A stretch of DNA of 64,000 nt from Actinomyces sp. zg-332 (GCF_011751945.2 NZ_CP064951.1:1364001-1428000), one strand, 5' to 3'; shown: positions 10,832-20,575, counted from the first letter of the stretch. Notes: generated from the letters alone by a model not told the origin. Program-made: numbers and translations.

Positions 10832-11565
10832 TTTTCTCCCTCCCTCATATTCGAGTTAGGATTTTTTTCTATGTAAGAGTCGTATATTCTCTTACCTAAC
10901 AAGGTCGATTCACCTGCGGACACACCTTCATCTACTAATCCATCTTCAAAACCAGCAAGAGTGCGAGATATTTCTTTAAAAGTATGTACTTTTTCAGGTC
11001 CTCTAGTTGGGTGTATTTGTTTTCCAGCTTGAATGTCTCGCACAAGTTTCAAAGCAGTTTCAGGGGTCTGGTTATCAAAGAATTCCCAGTTAACCATAAT
11101 TACTGGTGCATAGTCACAAGCAGCATTACATTCCACAGCTTCTAAAGTTATCTTTCCATCAGCGCTAGTTTGATCATGACCTATTTCTAGGGCTTTTGAA
11201 ACACATTCAAAAATCTCATCTCCACCCATTACTGCACATAGAGAGTTGGTACATACTCCTATGGTGTATTGACCGTTAGGGTGTCTTTTGAATTGACTGT
11301 AAAATGTAGCTACCGCACTGACTTCAGCTTCAGTAATTCCAAGTATCTTCGCACACGCTTTTATTCCAGAGTTACTAACGTAACCTTCATAGGCTTGCAC
11401 TAAATGCAACATTGGTATTAGTGCTGATCTTTCATTACCCTTAGGATATCTGCGTTTTATTTCCTCTGCTTCTACTGAAAAATTTTCTATATCAAATTCT
11501 CTTACATGCTCTTCATTTTGGATAAAGTCATCACGCTTTTGCGAAGTTGTTGTTGAAGATGTCAT
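10828..11565 (-). CDS. nuoE: NADH-quinone oxidoreductase subunit E (2Fe-2S)
   Basis: Thioredoxin-like 2Fe-2S subunit that forms the NADH dehydrogenase module with NuoF and NuoG. Cluster ligands are visible as CTNSLC and CNAACDYAP. The protein (245 residues) has the usual helical N-terminal domain (residues 30-95) and a C-terminal extension of about 70 residues typical of actinobacterial NuoE. The ATG follows GGAGGTGTAGACCG and overlaps the nuoD stop (ATGA). Confidence 0.97.
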   Translation of the reverse strand: MTSSTTTSQKRDDFIQNEEHVREFDIENFSVEAEEIKRRYPKGNERSALIPMLHLVQAYEGYVSNSGIKACAKILGITEAEVSAVATFYSQFKRHPNGQYTIGVCTNSLCAVMGGDEIFECVSKALEIGHDQTSADGKITLEAVECNAACDYAPVIMVNWEFFDNQTPETALKLVRDIQAGKQIHPTRGPEKVHTFKEISRTLAGFEDGLVDEGVSAGESTLLGKRIYDSYIEKNPNSNMREGEK

Positions 11566-12947
11566 CGGTCTACACCTCCTAACACTGGATCAATCGAAGC
11601 TAATGTCACAACAAAATCAGCTATTTGACTACCTTCAGTCATAATTGAAGTTGACTGTAAGTTAGAAAATGATGGGTCTCTGAAGTGTGCTCTATAAGGT
11701 TTATTTCCTCCATCTGAGACCAAATGTACACCCATCACACCCTTAGCGTGTTCAATAGTTGTGTATACCTGTCCCTTAGGAACATCGAAACCGTGGCTTA
11801 TCATCTTGAAATGGTGTATCAAGGACTCCATCGAAGTACCCAAAATTTCGTCCACATATTTAGGGTTATTTCCTTGACCATCTTTACCTACAGTTAAATC
11901 AGATGGCCAACCAATTTTTTTGTCCTCAACCATTATCGGACTATGATCATTTTCTAAGCGTTCCAATGCTTGTACAATAATCCTTAATGACTCATAACAT
12001 TCGTCAAATCTAACTGCTGTTCTGTTGTAGCTGTCAGACTTATCCCTAACGGGGATGTTGAAATCATAGGTTTCATATCCACAGTACGGTTGCAGCTTTC
12101 TCATATCCATTGGTAAGCCTGTAGCACGCAAACATGGGCCTGTAAGTCCTAATGCCATGGCAGCTGGTAAGGAAATATATCCAACGTCTTTTTGCCTTAG
12201 CTTGAAAATTGGGTTTTCCATAGTTAAATCTTGCATTTTACCGATATCTGCCCTGATTTTTGGTAGTAAATTATGTATAAATTCAACCGTATCTTCAGGT
12301 ATATCAGTAGCAACTCCGCCAGGCCTAATATAGGCATGGTTCATACGCAAACCTGTAATGTGTTCTAGGATTCTTAGAATATTTTCCCTAGCCCTAAAAC
12401 CAATAGTAAGCATTGTGGTAGCACCTAGTTCATTTCCACCTGTACCAATTGCAACTAGATGTGAAGCAATGCGATTTAGTTCCATGAGTAAAACTCTAAT
12501 AGCATCTACTCTAGTAGAAACTTTTATACCTAAGAGTTTTTCAACACCCATACAATAGGCGACTTCTTGGAATAGAGGAGCAACATAATCCATTCTCGTA
12601 CAATAAGTAACTCCTTGAGTCCAAGTACGATATTCCATGTTCTTTTCTATACCTGTATGTAAGTATCCTGTACCCACCCTGCAGTCTTTAATTGTTTCAC
12701 CCTCAATCTCACACACTATTCTCAAAACACCGTGAGTAGATGGGTGAACAGGACCTATGCTGATAACTGCTCTATCTATCGCTTGCTCTTTCATTGTCTC
12801 AGCAAGCTTTGCCCAATCATCGTCTTCCATCTCTATATAAGGAAGATCACAATGTTCATCTGGAGATAGAGTAGCTTTAATTTTTATCCCATTATTTGCA
12901 AAGTTTTCTTGCTCTTGCATATTAGGTATTTCCATGTTTTCAGCCAT
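11562..12947 (-). CDS. nuoD: NADH-quinone oxidoreductase subunit D
   Basis: 49-kDa-type subunit that forms the quinone-reduction site with NuoB. It has the hydrogenase-derived fold and the family patterns ISIGPVHPSTHGVLR, GTGYLHTGIEKN, RMDYVAP and, near the C terminus, ADFVVTLASIDPVLGGVDR. An upstream TTG (12965) would add six residues. The ATG at 12947 has an AGAGGAGG site 5 bases away and overlaps the nuoC stop by 8 bases, so it is preferred (461 residues). Confidence 0.97.
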   Translation of the reverse strand: MAENMEIPNMQEQENFANNGIKIKATLSPDEHCDLPYIEMEDDDWAKLAETMKEQAIDRAVISIGPVHPSTHGVLRIVCEIEGETIKDCRVGTGYLHTGIEKNMEYRTWTQGVTYCTRMDYVAPLFQEVAYCMGVEKLLGIKVSTRVDAIRVLLMELNRIASHLVAIGTGGNELGATTMLTIGFRARENILRILEHITGLRMNHAYIRPGGVATDIPEDTVEFIHNLLPKIRADIGKMQDLTMENPIFKLRQKDVGYISLPAAMALGLTGPCLRATGLPMDMRKLQPYCGYETYDFNIPVRDKSDSYNRTAVRFDECYESLRIIVQALERLENDHSPIMVEDKKIGWPSDLTVGKDGQGNNPKYVDEILGTSMESLIHHFKMISHGFDVPKGQVYTTIEHAKGVMGVHLVSDGGNKPYRAHFRDPSFSNLQSTSIMTEGSQIADFVVTLASIDPVLGGVDR

Positions 12948-13485
12948 TTTTCCTCCTCTTATCAACTGGAGGGATAATTGCGCCTTTATATTCTACGTTT
13001 ACTCCTCCCAAAGGATAATCTTTCCTCTGGGGATGTCCTTCCCAGTCATCTGGCATTGCTGTACGAGTAAGTGATGGGTGTCCTTCAAATATTATTCCCA
13101 TCAAATCCCAAGTTTCTCTTTCATGCCAGTCGTTTCCTGGATATATATCTACAATGGTTGGTATTCGTGGGTTTTCTTCCGAACAAGTAACTTCTAAACG
13201 AATTTGTCTTTGATAAGTGATTGACATGAAATGGTAGCAAGCGTGTAGTTCTTGTCCTTTTTGATTAGGGTAATGTACACCACTAACTCCAAAGCACATT
13301 TCAAAACGCAAATCTTGATCGTCTCTCAAGTTCTGACATACATCTCTTATATATTCTTTATCAATGAATAGAGTCAATTCGTCATGTTGTACTTCGACTT
13401 GAGTTATAGCTTTATCGGCATCTATACCTTGTTTTTCTAAATCCTCACGCAAATATTGTATGCATTCATCAAACCATTTATTCAT
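12940..13485 (-). CDS. nuoC: NADH-quinone oxidoreductase subunit C
   Basis: 30-kDa-type subunit of the connecting module (181 residues). Recognised by the family signature around [16 protein letters not shown] and the trailing RKDYPLGG. The start at 13485 is chosen over an ATG six codons earlier because AGGAGAACGCAA stands directly before it and it overlaps the nuoB stop by 8 bases. NuoC and NuoD are separate genes here, not the fused CD form of enterobacteria. Confidence 0.95.
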   Translation of the reverse strand: MNKWFDECIQYLREDLEKQGIDADKAITQVEVQHDELTLFIDKEYIRDVCQNLRDDQDLRFEMCFGVSGVHYPNQKGQELHACYHFMSITYQRQIRLEVTCSEENPRIPTIVDIYPGNDWHERETWDLMGIIFEGHPSLTRTAMPDDWEGHPQRKDYPLGGVNVEYKGAIIPPVDKRRKNG

Positions 13486-14059
13486 TTGCGTTCTCCTGTG
13501 CATACTCTTGTTCTTCTAAATATTTTGCATATACAGGAAGAGTCGTTAGAGCTTTTCTTTCAGCAGCTTTAGCAGCCTCTACTCTATTTACTCCCAAAGG
13601 CATTTTCCTAATTTGTTTTTGTAACTCTAAACAAGCATAAATCAACATTTCAGGTCTTGGAGGGCAACCCGGAAGATAAATATCTACTGGAACTACGTGA
13701 TCAGCACCTTGTACTATTGCATAATTATTGAAAATACCACCAGATGAAGCACAAGCCCCCATTGAAATTACCCATTTTGGTTCAGGCATAGAGTCATAGA
13801 CTTTTCGTACCACTGGTGCCATCTTTTGGCTCAAACGTCCAGCAACTATCATCAAGTCAGCATGCCGAGGAGATGCACGGAAAACTTCCATGCCAAAACG
13901 AGCGATATCGAACCTAGGTGCTGCTGTTGACATCATTTCTATCGCACAGCACGCCAAACCCATAGTAACCGGCCATAAAGAAGCCTTGCGAGATAAACCA
14001 ACTACATTTTCAATAGTCGTCAAAGCTATTCCGGGTGGTAATTTTTCTTCTAGTCCCAT
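13478..14059 (-). CDS. nuoB: NADH-quinone oxidoreductase subunit B (cluster N2)
   Basis: Holds the terminal 4Fe-4S cluster N2 that donates electrons to menaquinone. The expected tandem cysteines (LACCAIEMM) and the further ligands in GACASSGG and PGCPPRPE are present. It is 193 residues and starts one base after the nuoA stop. The C-terminal ~40 residues are charged and variable. Confidence 0.97.
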   Translation of the reverse strand: MGLEEKLPPGIALTTIENVVGLSRKASLWPVTMGLACCAIEMMSTAAPRFDIARFGMEVFRASPRHADLMIVAGRLSQKMAPVVRKVYDSMPEPKWVISMGACASSGGIFNNYAIVQGADHVVPVDIYLPGCPPRPEMLIYACLELQKQIRKMPLGVNRVEAAKAAERKALTTLPVYAKYLEEQEYAQENANE

Positions 14060-14060
14060 T

Positions 14061-14426
14061 TTACTGCCAATCTAATCCGCCACGTTTCCATTCATATAAG
14101 AAAGGAAGTGTTATTAGCAAAAGGAAATTTGTCATACATATAAGCCCAAAAGTTCCCAACTGCTCAAAAGTTATAGCCCAAGGATATAAAATAACTATCT
14201 CGACATCGAATAAAATAAAAGTCATAGAGACTATATAGTATTTAACAGGGAACCTAACTAGAGCATTATTGGTGGGAACTGTATCTACACCACACTCATA
14301 ATTGTCTTCTTTGGCAGCGTTCTTACTTCTAGGTCCAAGCAACGCTGACGCAACAAGTCCACCCACGGCAATAAGAAAAGCCATAGAGCCCATTACTAAA
14401 AGAGGAATATAAGGATTAAACGCCAT
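14061..14426 (-). CDS. nuoA: NADH-quinone oxidoreductase subunit A
   Basis: First gene of the nuo operon. It encodes a three-helix membrane subunit of 121 residues with the family pattern YECGVDTV...[24 protein letters not shown], including the conserved Cys loop between helices 1 and 2. AGGTGG precedes the ATG. The 169 bases to the upstream methyltransferase gene contain AT-rich promoter-like sequence (for example TATAAG near 14466), but no pair of -35 and -10 boxes is convincing. Confidence 0.96.
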   Translation of the reverse strand: MAFNPYIPLLVMGSMAFLIAVGGLVASALLGPRSKNAAKEDNYECGVDTVPTNNALVRFPVKYYIVSMTFILFDVEIVILYPWAITFEQLGTFGLICMTNFLLLITLPFLYEWKRGGLDWQ

Positions 14427-14595
14427 GTTTCCACCTAATGTTTAAGCAAATACACTATATAACTTATACCGCATAAATGCTTTTTGAAACATAGATGATT
14501 TTTTGGCTATTTTTCAATGTTCTTATTTTAATTTTGCGTATTTTTAACTATAAATTATGAAAAGATAATGTTGTTTTAATCTTTTCGTTTAGCAG

Positions 14596-15291
14596 TTAGG
14601 CTTTATTCTTAGATCCTTTATGTAAAGTAACCGTTCCAAAAGTCATAGTTTTATACCCTATTTCTCTCCATCCAGCTCTAAACATTTTTTCAGCTAACTC
14701 CTCTTTAGAATCCCATCTAATAATGGATTCATTTAAATATGAGTAAGCTTGAAAATTATCACTAAATAGTCTTATTACTTTCTTAAAAACTACTTTCATA
14801 TATAGCTTATATAGCTTCTTAAACGCCCTATTATCAGGCATGGAAAATTCGCATATTACAACTTTTCCCCCGACTTTAGTTACTCTGTACATTTCTTTTA
14901 GTGCTTTTATAGGGTTATTTATATTTCTAATCCCAAAAGATATTGTAGTAATGTCAAAAGTATTGTCTTCAAAAGGTAGTTGAGTGGCATCTGCTTGTAT
15001 AAAAGTTATATTAGGATAGTTTTTCCTAGCAACTTCTATCATTTTTTCTGATATATCAACTGCTATTATTTCAACATCATCGTTAAATATGGCAGCAGAT
15101 GAAGTCCCCGTACCTGCAGCTATATCCAATATTTTGTCACCTTTTTCAGGTCTAATTGTCTTTTTTATTTTTTTTCGCCAGATACGCACTAATCCCAACG
15201 TAGTTATATCGTTTATAAAATCATACTTTCCTGCAATATCATTAAACATTGCAGATATTTTTTTCGGAGTTTTCTCTAGTGAATCAGTCAT
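14596..15291 (-). CDS. menG: Demethylmenaquinone methyltransferase (UbiE/MenG family)
   Basis: SAM-dependent methyltransferase (231 residues) that performs the last step of menaquinone synthesis. Visible motifs are the SAM loop ILDIAAGTGTSS (about residue 50), the acidic AVDIS, and the UbiE signatures YDFINDITTLGL and TISFGIRNINN. Location just upstream of nuoA on the same strand links quinone supply to complex I, a common actinobacterial arrangement. The geranylgeranyl reductase gene often found between them is absent. No clear Shine-Dalgarno sequence precedes the ATG. MenG/UbiE is favoured over a ubiquinone role because menA is also in the window. Confidence 0.93.
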   Translation of the reverse strand: MTDSLEKTPKKISAMFNDIAGKYDFINDITTLGLVRIWRKKIKKTIRPEKGDKILDIAAGTGTSSAAIFNDDVEIIAVDISEKMIEVARKNYPNITFIQADATQLPFEDNTFDITTISFGIRNINNPIKALKEMYRVTKVGGKVVICEFSMPDNRAFKKLYKLYMKVVFKKVIRLFSDNFQAYSYLNESIIRWDSKEELAEKMFRAGWREIGYKTMTFGTVTLHKGSKNKA

Positions 15292-15573
15292 ATTTTCTTA
15301 TATACCTATAGATTCTAAATATAATTTTATAAATAAGTGTCTTTTGTATAAGGATATTTTAAATCCCCTGTATAAACAGTAGTTTATTGCTAATAAAATC
15401 TTTAAGCATTATTTACAAAATTACAATTTTCTTATAAGTCAATTTAAATTCATAAGAAACCATTAAGACAATGATTTCTTCAAATAATATTGAGCACATA
15501 TTGTTACGATAATAGCTATTGTACAAAATACTTATTTTATATAAAACTAAACACGAAAGATACGTGAAAAATG

Positions 15574-15620
15574 AAATATGTTTAGGCATCAAAATACAAC
15601 TTTGACACCTAAACATATTT
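15574..15620 (-). terminator. Stem-loop terminator after htrA-like gene
   Basis: Thirteen-base arms (15574-15586 and 15608-15620) enclose a second five-base stem (TCAAA/TTTGA), separated by a symmetric CA/CA internal loop. It sits 16 bases past the stop of the minus-strand protease gene and is followed on that strand by a CATTTTTC run. No other feature is evident in 15292-15635. Confidence 0.8.
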
Positions 15621-15635
15621 TATATTCGCCAATAC

Positions 15636-17105
15636 TTACTGAGCGTGACTAAATACAACTTCTCCTTGCATTTCTTTACCATCACGTAAATATGTAACTG
15701 TAGCTCTATCATTCTTCTTATAACGGCGTACATATCCTCTCAAAGAAGCGTCAGAAATTACTCGATTTCCGTCAATATCAACAATCATGTCACCCGGTTG
15801 CAAACCAATTTTATCTGCTGGAGAATTAGGCACAACAGATTTTACATAAGCACCAATATAGCGTTTATCTTTAACTGTGCCTTCACCATTAGTAATTGTT
15901 ACACCAAGTAGCGGGTGCTCAGCTTTACCTGTGTTTATAATTTGTTCTACAACATTCTTTACTAAGTCAACTGGTATAGCAAAGCCTAGTCCAATAGATC
16001 CTTGAGTTTCATTTGTCTGTCTAGGAGTTGTGGCTATAGAAGAGTTAATACCTATAACCTTACCACTACTATCAAATAAAGGACCTCCTGAGTTACCTGG
16101 GTTAATCGAAGCATCTACTTGGATAGCATTAGTTACAACAAGTTCTGCTTCTTGATCCGGTGTATCAACTGATACTTTAACTGGTCTATTTAAAGCAGAA
16201 ATAATGCCTGTAGTAACAGTTGAATCTAGCCCAAGAGGATTACCTATTGCTAGAACAGGTGATCCTACTTCTAAATCTTGACTACTACCCAAAACTGCTG
16301 GGGTTATATTTTCTGGAGTATTTTTGAGTTTTATTACAGCCAAATCTGTAGAAGAGTCATATCCTACTATTTCTGCTTCATACAGTACGCCACCCTGCAT
16401 TTGTACTGTTATAGGTAATTTCCCACGTATAGCATTGCTAATGACATGATAATTAGTTACTATGTGTCCTTTTTTATCTATTACAACTCCAGAGCCGTCA
16501 ATAGAACCACTTTGACTCTTAATTTTTATAGCAACAACACTAGCTTGTACTGCTTTAGCTACTTGTTTCCAATCAGGAGCTTGCGATGGTTTGATGTCTT
16601 TTACTGATCCGGAATTATTTTTAGTATGATTTTCCAATACAACCGGATGAGGATTAGCAATGTTATAAGCGATATATCCACTTGGTAGTAACCCACAAAT
16701 TAGTGCAATTGTAATTACGGCTATCCATCCTGGCTTCCTTCTAGATGTTTTTTTAGCATCTTTTCTATGAGATTTTCTTGCCTGTTTAGAAAATGGGTTT
16801 TCAGCTGTATTACTATCTTGAGCACTTAAAGCATCTTCACTTATGGATTCTACAGAAATATTGTTATTTCCAATTTGATTAGCATCATTTGATTCAAGTT
16901 TTGTTGTAGTATCTGTTTCTTGATTCTTAAAAGTTATAAAACCAAATTCTGTATAGTATGCCTGTGTATTAGGCTTTTCAGCTTTACTATAAGATGAATA
17001 ATGAGTTTCATTATTTTCAGAGGAGTTATTTTTAGTCATGAACCCGTATTCTGTCCTATGAAAACCATTTTTATCTCTATTTTGCTCTCTATCTGCTTCG
17101 TTCAT
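15636..17105 (-). CDS. Membrane-anchored HtrA/DegP-type serine protease with PDZ domain
   Basis: Trypsin-like quality-control protease of 489 residues. The first ~125 residues are polar and low complexity. They contain two YGF/FGF-type motifs (EYGFMT near 19, EFGFIT near 53) and end in a basic stretch before one membrane helix (about 126-148), placing the protease domain outside the membrane. The catalytic triad is visible: His220 (TNYHV), Asp254 (STDLAVIKL) and Ser339 (NPGNSGGPLF). A PDZ domain covers about 395-485. This layout matches actinobacterial HtrA/PepD-like proteins. GGAGG-type sequence precedes the ATG. It is transcribed alone, with a terminator downstream. The substrate is unknown. 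Confidence 0.93.
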   Translation of the reverse strand: MNEADREQNRDKNGFHRTEYGFMTKNNSSENNETHYSSYSKAEKPNTQAYYTEFGFITFKNQETDTTTKLESNDANQIGNNNISVESISEDALSAQDSNTAENPFSKQARKSHRKDAKKTSRRKPGWIAVITIALICGLLPSGYIAYNIANPHPVVLENHTKNNSGSVKDIKPSQAPDWKQVAKAVQASVVAIKIKSQSGSIDGSGVVIDKKGHIVTNYHVISNAIRGKLPITVQMQGGVLYEAEIVGYDSSTDLAVIKLKNTPENITPAVLGSSQDLEVGSPVLAIGNPLGLDSTVTTGIISALNRPVKVSVDTPDQEAELVVTNAIQVDASINPGNSGGPLFDSSGKVIGINSSIATTPRQTNETQGSIGLGFAIPVDLVKNVVEQIINTGKAEHPLLGVTITNGEGTVKDKRYIGAYVKSVVPNSPADKIGLQPGDMIVDIDGNRVISDASLRGYVRRYKKNDRATVTYLRDGKEMQGEVVFSHAQ

Positions 17106-17303
17106 TTCACTTCCTCCAAAATATTCTCATAATTATTCACTATTTTAAGGTTACTATTTTTGACTTTCATTTCAATAAAATTACTTTTATTACTCTATAA
17201 GTGAACTTAACACTTATAAAAAAGATTTCAAACTTAATATTTATTTCAAGACTACATCTTTATAAAAATGTTAAACCTTATTTTAAATCTTTTCTTTAAA
17301 AAA

Positions 17304-17337
17304 TTAGGTTGGCAACAAATATTTGTTGCCAACCTAA
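17304..17337 (-). terminator. Perfect 34-base palindrome, terminator of MHS transporter gene
   Basis: Seventeen-base arms with no mismatch (centre AAATATTT) lie 12 bases after the stop of the transporter gene. On the minus strand the hairpin is followed by TTTTTT, so it reads as an intrinsic terminator. The perfect symmetry also makes it readable from the plus strand. Confidence 0.88.
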
Positions 17338-17348
17338 CCGAAAAGTTT

Positions 17349-18668
17349 TTAGTGCTGTAGTTCGCGGAATGCTGTTTCTTTTGAAGCGAGCATTGCGACC
17401 AATGCAACAACACCAGCAATAGATAGTAATACCGCTGGGGCATATACGGAACCCGTAGTGTTAATCATCCATGTTGAGATGAATGGTGCAGTACCACCGA
17501 ATAAGGCGTTTGCAGTATTGAACGAGAAAGCAAAACCTGTGTAACGGATACTAGTTGGGAACAACTCGGATAGGAATGTAGCCAATGTACCGTCATTTGT
17601 AGTAAGCATAACACCAAATATCATTTGTACAAGAAGAATCAATCCAATATGATTTGCATCCAACATCATAAATAGCGGAATTGATAAGAATATGAACAAC
17701 AATGAAGCAATAATCAACATCTTACGGCGACCGATTATATCTGATAAATGTCCCATAACGAAAATTGATAATATGTATACAACAGTTGATACTGTGGCAG
17801 CTAATAGTGAATTAGCCTGAGCAACTCCACGTTCTGTAGCCAAATATACTGGCATATAGCTTAGAACAATGTAGAAACCTACAGCATTCAAGCTTGCTAC
17901 GCCAAGAGCAATGAAGAACTTTTTCTTGTGGTTCTTGAATAGCTCTTTGATAGGGCTTGGAACTTCTTCGTTCTTCTTTTCAAGCTTTTCAAGCATCTCT
18001 GTATATACAGGTGAATCCTCTAAATGCAACCTTACATAGCGACCAACCAAACCTAGAGGACCAGCTAGCAAGAATGGTATACGCCATCCCCATGTAGCCA
18101 AATCATCAGGTGTCAATCCCCATGTCAACAATGCAACAAGCAATGAACCTAATAGTAGACCAGTAGCAGTTGAAGCTGGAACTAGTGAAGTGTAAAAACC
18201 ACGGTTCTTAGATGGAGCATATTCTGATAGGAATGTAGCAGCACCTGCATATTCACCAGAAGCAGAAAAACCTTGTACCATACGGATTATGATAAGTAAT
18301 ATAGGAGCAGCAACACCTGCAGCAGCATAACTTGGCAAACATCCTAGTAAGAATGTTGCACCTGACATAATCAAAATTGACCAAGCTAAAGCAAAACGAC
18401 GTCCTAATTTATCGCCGAGTGCACCCCAAATAATACCTCCGATTGGACGTAAGATAAATGAAACAGCGAAAACAGCATATGTGCTTAACAACTCAATTGT
18501 CTTATCCTCTGATGGGAAAAAGACTGTACCGATTACAACTGCTAAATATCCATAGCTAGCGTAATCAAACCATTCAACAAAGTTACCAATAAAGGAAGCA
18601 GTCGAAGCTTTACGTAAAGCCTTCGCCTCCTCATGTGATAGCTCTCTAGCATCTGACAAAATACTCAT
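17349..18668 (-). CDS. MFS transporter, metabolite:H+ symporter (MHS) family
   Basis: Twelve-helix secondary transporter (439 residues). MHS-family features include the N-terminal FVEWFDYASYGYLA segment, the GALGDKLGRR loop between helices 2 and 3, and QGFSASGEYAGAATFLSEYAP. Close relatives carry proline, betaine, citrate, alpha-ketoglutarate or shikimate, so the substrate cannot be read from sequence. A ProP-like zwitterion substrate is possible. The ATG at 18668 is favoured over a GTG two codons earlier because GGAG lies 5 bases upstream. Codons are less AT-biased than in flanking genes. The upstream region has repeated operator-like motifs. Confidence 0.88.
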   Translation of the reverse strand: MSILSDARELSHEEAKALRKASTASFIGNFVEWFDYASYGYLAVVIGTVFFPSEDKTIELLSTYAVFAVSFILRPIGGIIWGALGDKLGRRFALAWSILIMSGATFLLGCLPSYAAAGVAAPILLIIIRMVQGFSASGEYAGAATFLSEYAPSKNRGFYTSLVPASTATGLLLGSLLVALLTWGLTPDDLATWGWRIPFLLAGPLGLVGRYVRLHLEDSPVYTEMLEKLEKKNEEVPSPIKELFKNHKKKFFIALGVASLNAVGFYIVLSYMPVYLATERGVAQANSLLAATVSTVVYILSIFVMGHLSDIIGRRKMLIIASLLFIFLSIPLFMMLDANHIGLILLVQMIFGVMLTTNDGTLATFLSELFPTSIRYTGFAFSFNTANALFGGTAPFISTWMINTTGSVYAPAVLLSIAGVVALVAMLASKETAFRELQH

Positions 18669-18766
18669 TCTCACTCCAAAGTTTTAAAATTTTTTATTAT
18701 AGATACGAAAGCAACTTTGCTTGAATCTATCTGAGAACAACTATATCAAGCATTTGTTTTAAGCGT

Positions 18767-19010
18767 AATTTTGCTATTTTTTAGGCTTGGAGTTATCGAA
18801 AAATAAATTTGATTAAGTTTTACTAAAGTCTCGCTTTAAGATATCCTTTTTATTTATTTTTATTATTTTTTCCCCAAAATAACAGCAAAAACACTCAATT
18901 CAGTTTTACTTAACAATTTTGCCATTTTTTAGCATTTTGCTAAAGTTTTTATAAAATAGACTTATTCTAAAATATTCCGGTGAGTTATATCACATAAAAA
19001 TGGCAAAAAT
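18767..19010. promoter_or_regulatory. Three copies of an AATTTTGCCATTTTTT-like motif upstream of the MHS gene
   Basis: Two direct copies (18767-18785 and 18915-18933, differing at two positions of 19) and one inverted copy (AAAAATGGCAAAAAT, 18996-19010) occupy the 419-base gap between the transporter gene and the phosphoribosyltransferase gene. A repeated 15-19-base motif in both orientations near a promoter suggests a binding site for a dedicated regulator. The gap is very AT-rich, which lowers the weight of each match, but the central TGCCA/TGGCA core is not expected by composition alone. Confidence 0.45.
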
Positions 19011-19087
19011 AAAGCAAAATTTCAGCATAAATCTAGAAAAATTACAAACAAAATAAGGATTATTTTATAGGTATTACCAACTACTAC

Positions 19088-20575
19088 TTACCTATAACCA
19101 ACTCTTTTACAAATTTCAGCAAAAGAATCTTCATACAACAATTGTCCATTTTTAAAAACAGTATGTAACTGGTCAATATCACTCAATGCTTCATAATCTT
19201 TCTTACACAAACCGTCTACAAGTTCCAAACTACCTTTATCATTACGGTGTACAATAATGAGTCCTCGTTGAGATTTCTTAGTTCCATCATCAGTCTTAGG
19301 ATCTTTGAAAAGAAGTTTTTCTTTACCATCAATAACAGCATAAGTAGCTTTCATTGCCCAACCAAACGCATCTCTACTAGTAAATTGATAAGCGTACGAG
19401 CCAATCCCTAAAACCACATTACTACTAGCAAAACCTTTTTCTTTCAAAAGCCTCATTATAGTTTCACAACGAGCCATAGTTATACTGTCACCATATATAA
19501 CACCAATATGAGAATCTAAACAGCGATACCCTTTTTCATTAATAACACCACCAAATATTTCCCACAAACATTCAATGAGTCCTTTTTCTTCAGGTGTAGT
19601 CCCTTTACCGAACTTTTTTACAGTTCCACACAATATATCTATAGGATCACCACTGTCTGGTCGAATGATTAGTTTTCCTTCTCGAGAGATAATAATATCT
19701 TTTAATTTTGGAAGATAATCAGTTATAACTTTCCAAAAATCCCAAGTGTCTGAAACGATACTAATAGGCCCCTTAGGGTAAATATCAGTCAATAAACGTT
19801 TATATAATTCAAACTCATTTTCTTCACCATAAGCTGACATAACAGAATGTTCAGTAGCAGGAATACTAGAAAAAATAAATTCCTTCTCAATATCAGCGTT
19901 ATAAAATTCCTCTAAGAATAAACCAGCAGGAACTGTATCAGAACCTTTAAAAGACAATAGATGTGCTGCCGCACTAATTGTTGAAGACTGCTCACTAGAC
20001 ATTCCTCTCATACTAAAATCGTGAGCTTGAAAATCAACGAAATCATCAGCACCGACAGTTTCTTCAGCATATTTAGTCAAAATTTTTCGATAAGAGTAAG
20101 CTGTAGTAGCAGAAGTTGATGGTAACCATAAAGTAGTTAATAAAATCGTCTCAATAAAATTAGTTAACCAAAAAAACCTAGAATCAGTATTTTCAATAGT
20201 CATGCACGGAACACGAACAGGTACTAATGTACCCTCTTTTAAAGCTTTTATACGAATCGGTAAGTAACCTAAATCGTGTAAGTCTTCTAGGTGCTTAGTA
20301 TAAACATCTTCAACGTTTAGTGCATTTTTCACTACCCTTGTGTATTCTGTAATAACTTCTTCTTTAGGACGAGCAAAAAAGTCTTTCTCAAATTTTTCAA
20401 TAAGATAATGCTTTATAAAGTACTGTAAACCAAAAAACACAACTTCATCGTTATGTAAATCCCATTTTTTTACTCTGGGAGTGAGTGTACTGTAAACAAT
20501 TTCAGTGTTTACAGGATACTGTTCACGATGGGATAACTTATAAAAATCTGCCAAAAGCATTATAGGAGTTGTCAT
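19088..20575 (-). CDS. nadV: Nicotinamide phosphoribosyltransferase (NadV/NAMPT type)
   Basis: Converts nicotinamide and PRPP to nicotinamide mononucleotide for NAD salvage without deamidation. The 495-residue length matches the eukaryotic and phage/bacterial NAMPT family (about 490). Signatures include ADFYKLSHREQYP at the N terminus, AHDFSMRGMSS, PATEHSVM and IRPDSGDP. The ATG at 20575 is used instead of one twelve codons upstream because AAGGAAAG stands just before it. It lies alone between long AT-rich gaps. Nicotinamide salvage of this type suggests growth where host-derived nicotinamide is available (inference). Confidence 0.93.
   Translation of the reverse strand: MTTPIMLLADFYKLSHREQYPVNTEIVYSTLTPRVKKWDLHNDEVVFFGLQYFIKHYLIEKFEKDFFARPKEEVITEYTRVVKNALNVEDVYTKHLEDLHDLGYLPIRIKALKEGTLVPVRVPCMTIENTDSRFFWLTNFIETILLTTLWLPSTSATTAYSYRKILTKYAEETVGADDFVDFQAHDFSMRGMSSEQSSTISAAAHLLSFKGSDTVPAGLFLEEFYNADIEKEFIFSSIPATEHSVMSAYGEENEFELYKRLLTDIYPKGPISIVSDTWDFWKVITDYLPKLKDIIISREGKLIIRPDSGDPIDILCGTVKKFGKGTTPEEKGLIECLWEIFGGVINEKGYRCLDSHIGVIYGDSITMARCETIMRLLKEKGFASSNVVLGIGSYAYQFTSRDAFGWAMKATYAVIDGKEKLLFKDPKTDDGTKKSQRGLIIVHRNDKGSLELVDGLCKKDYEALSDIDQLHTVFKNGQLLYEDSFAEICKRVGYR

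Noticed and set aside
19068-19096. Stem-loop TATAGGTA/TACCTATA around the nadV stop codon
   Set aside because: Short AT-rich stem with no U-run on the transcribed strand, so not called a terminator.
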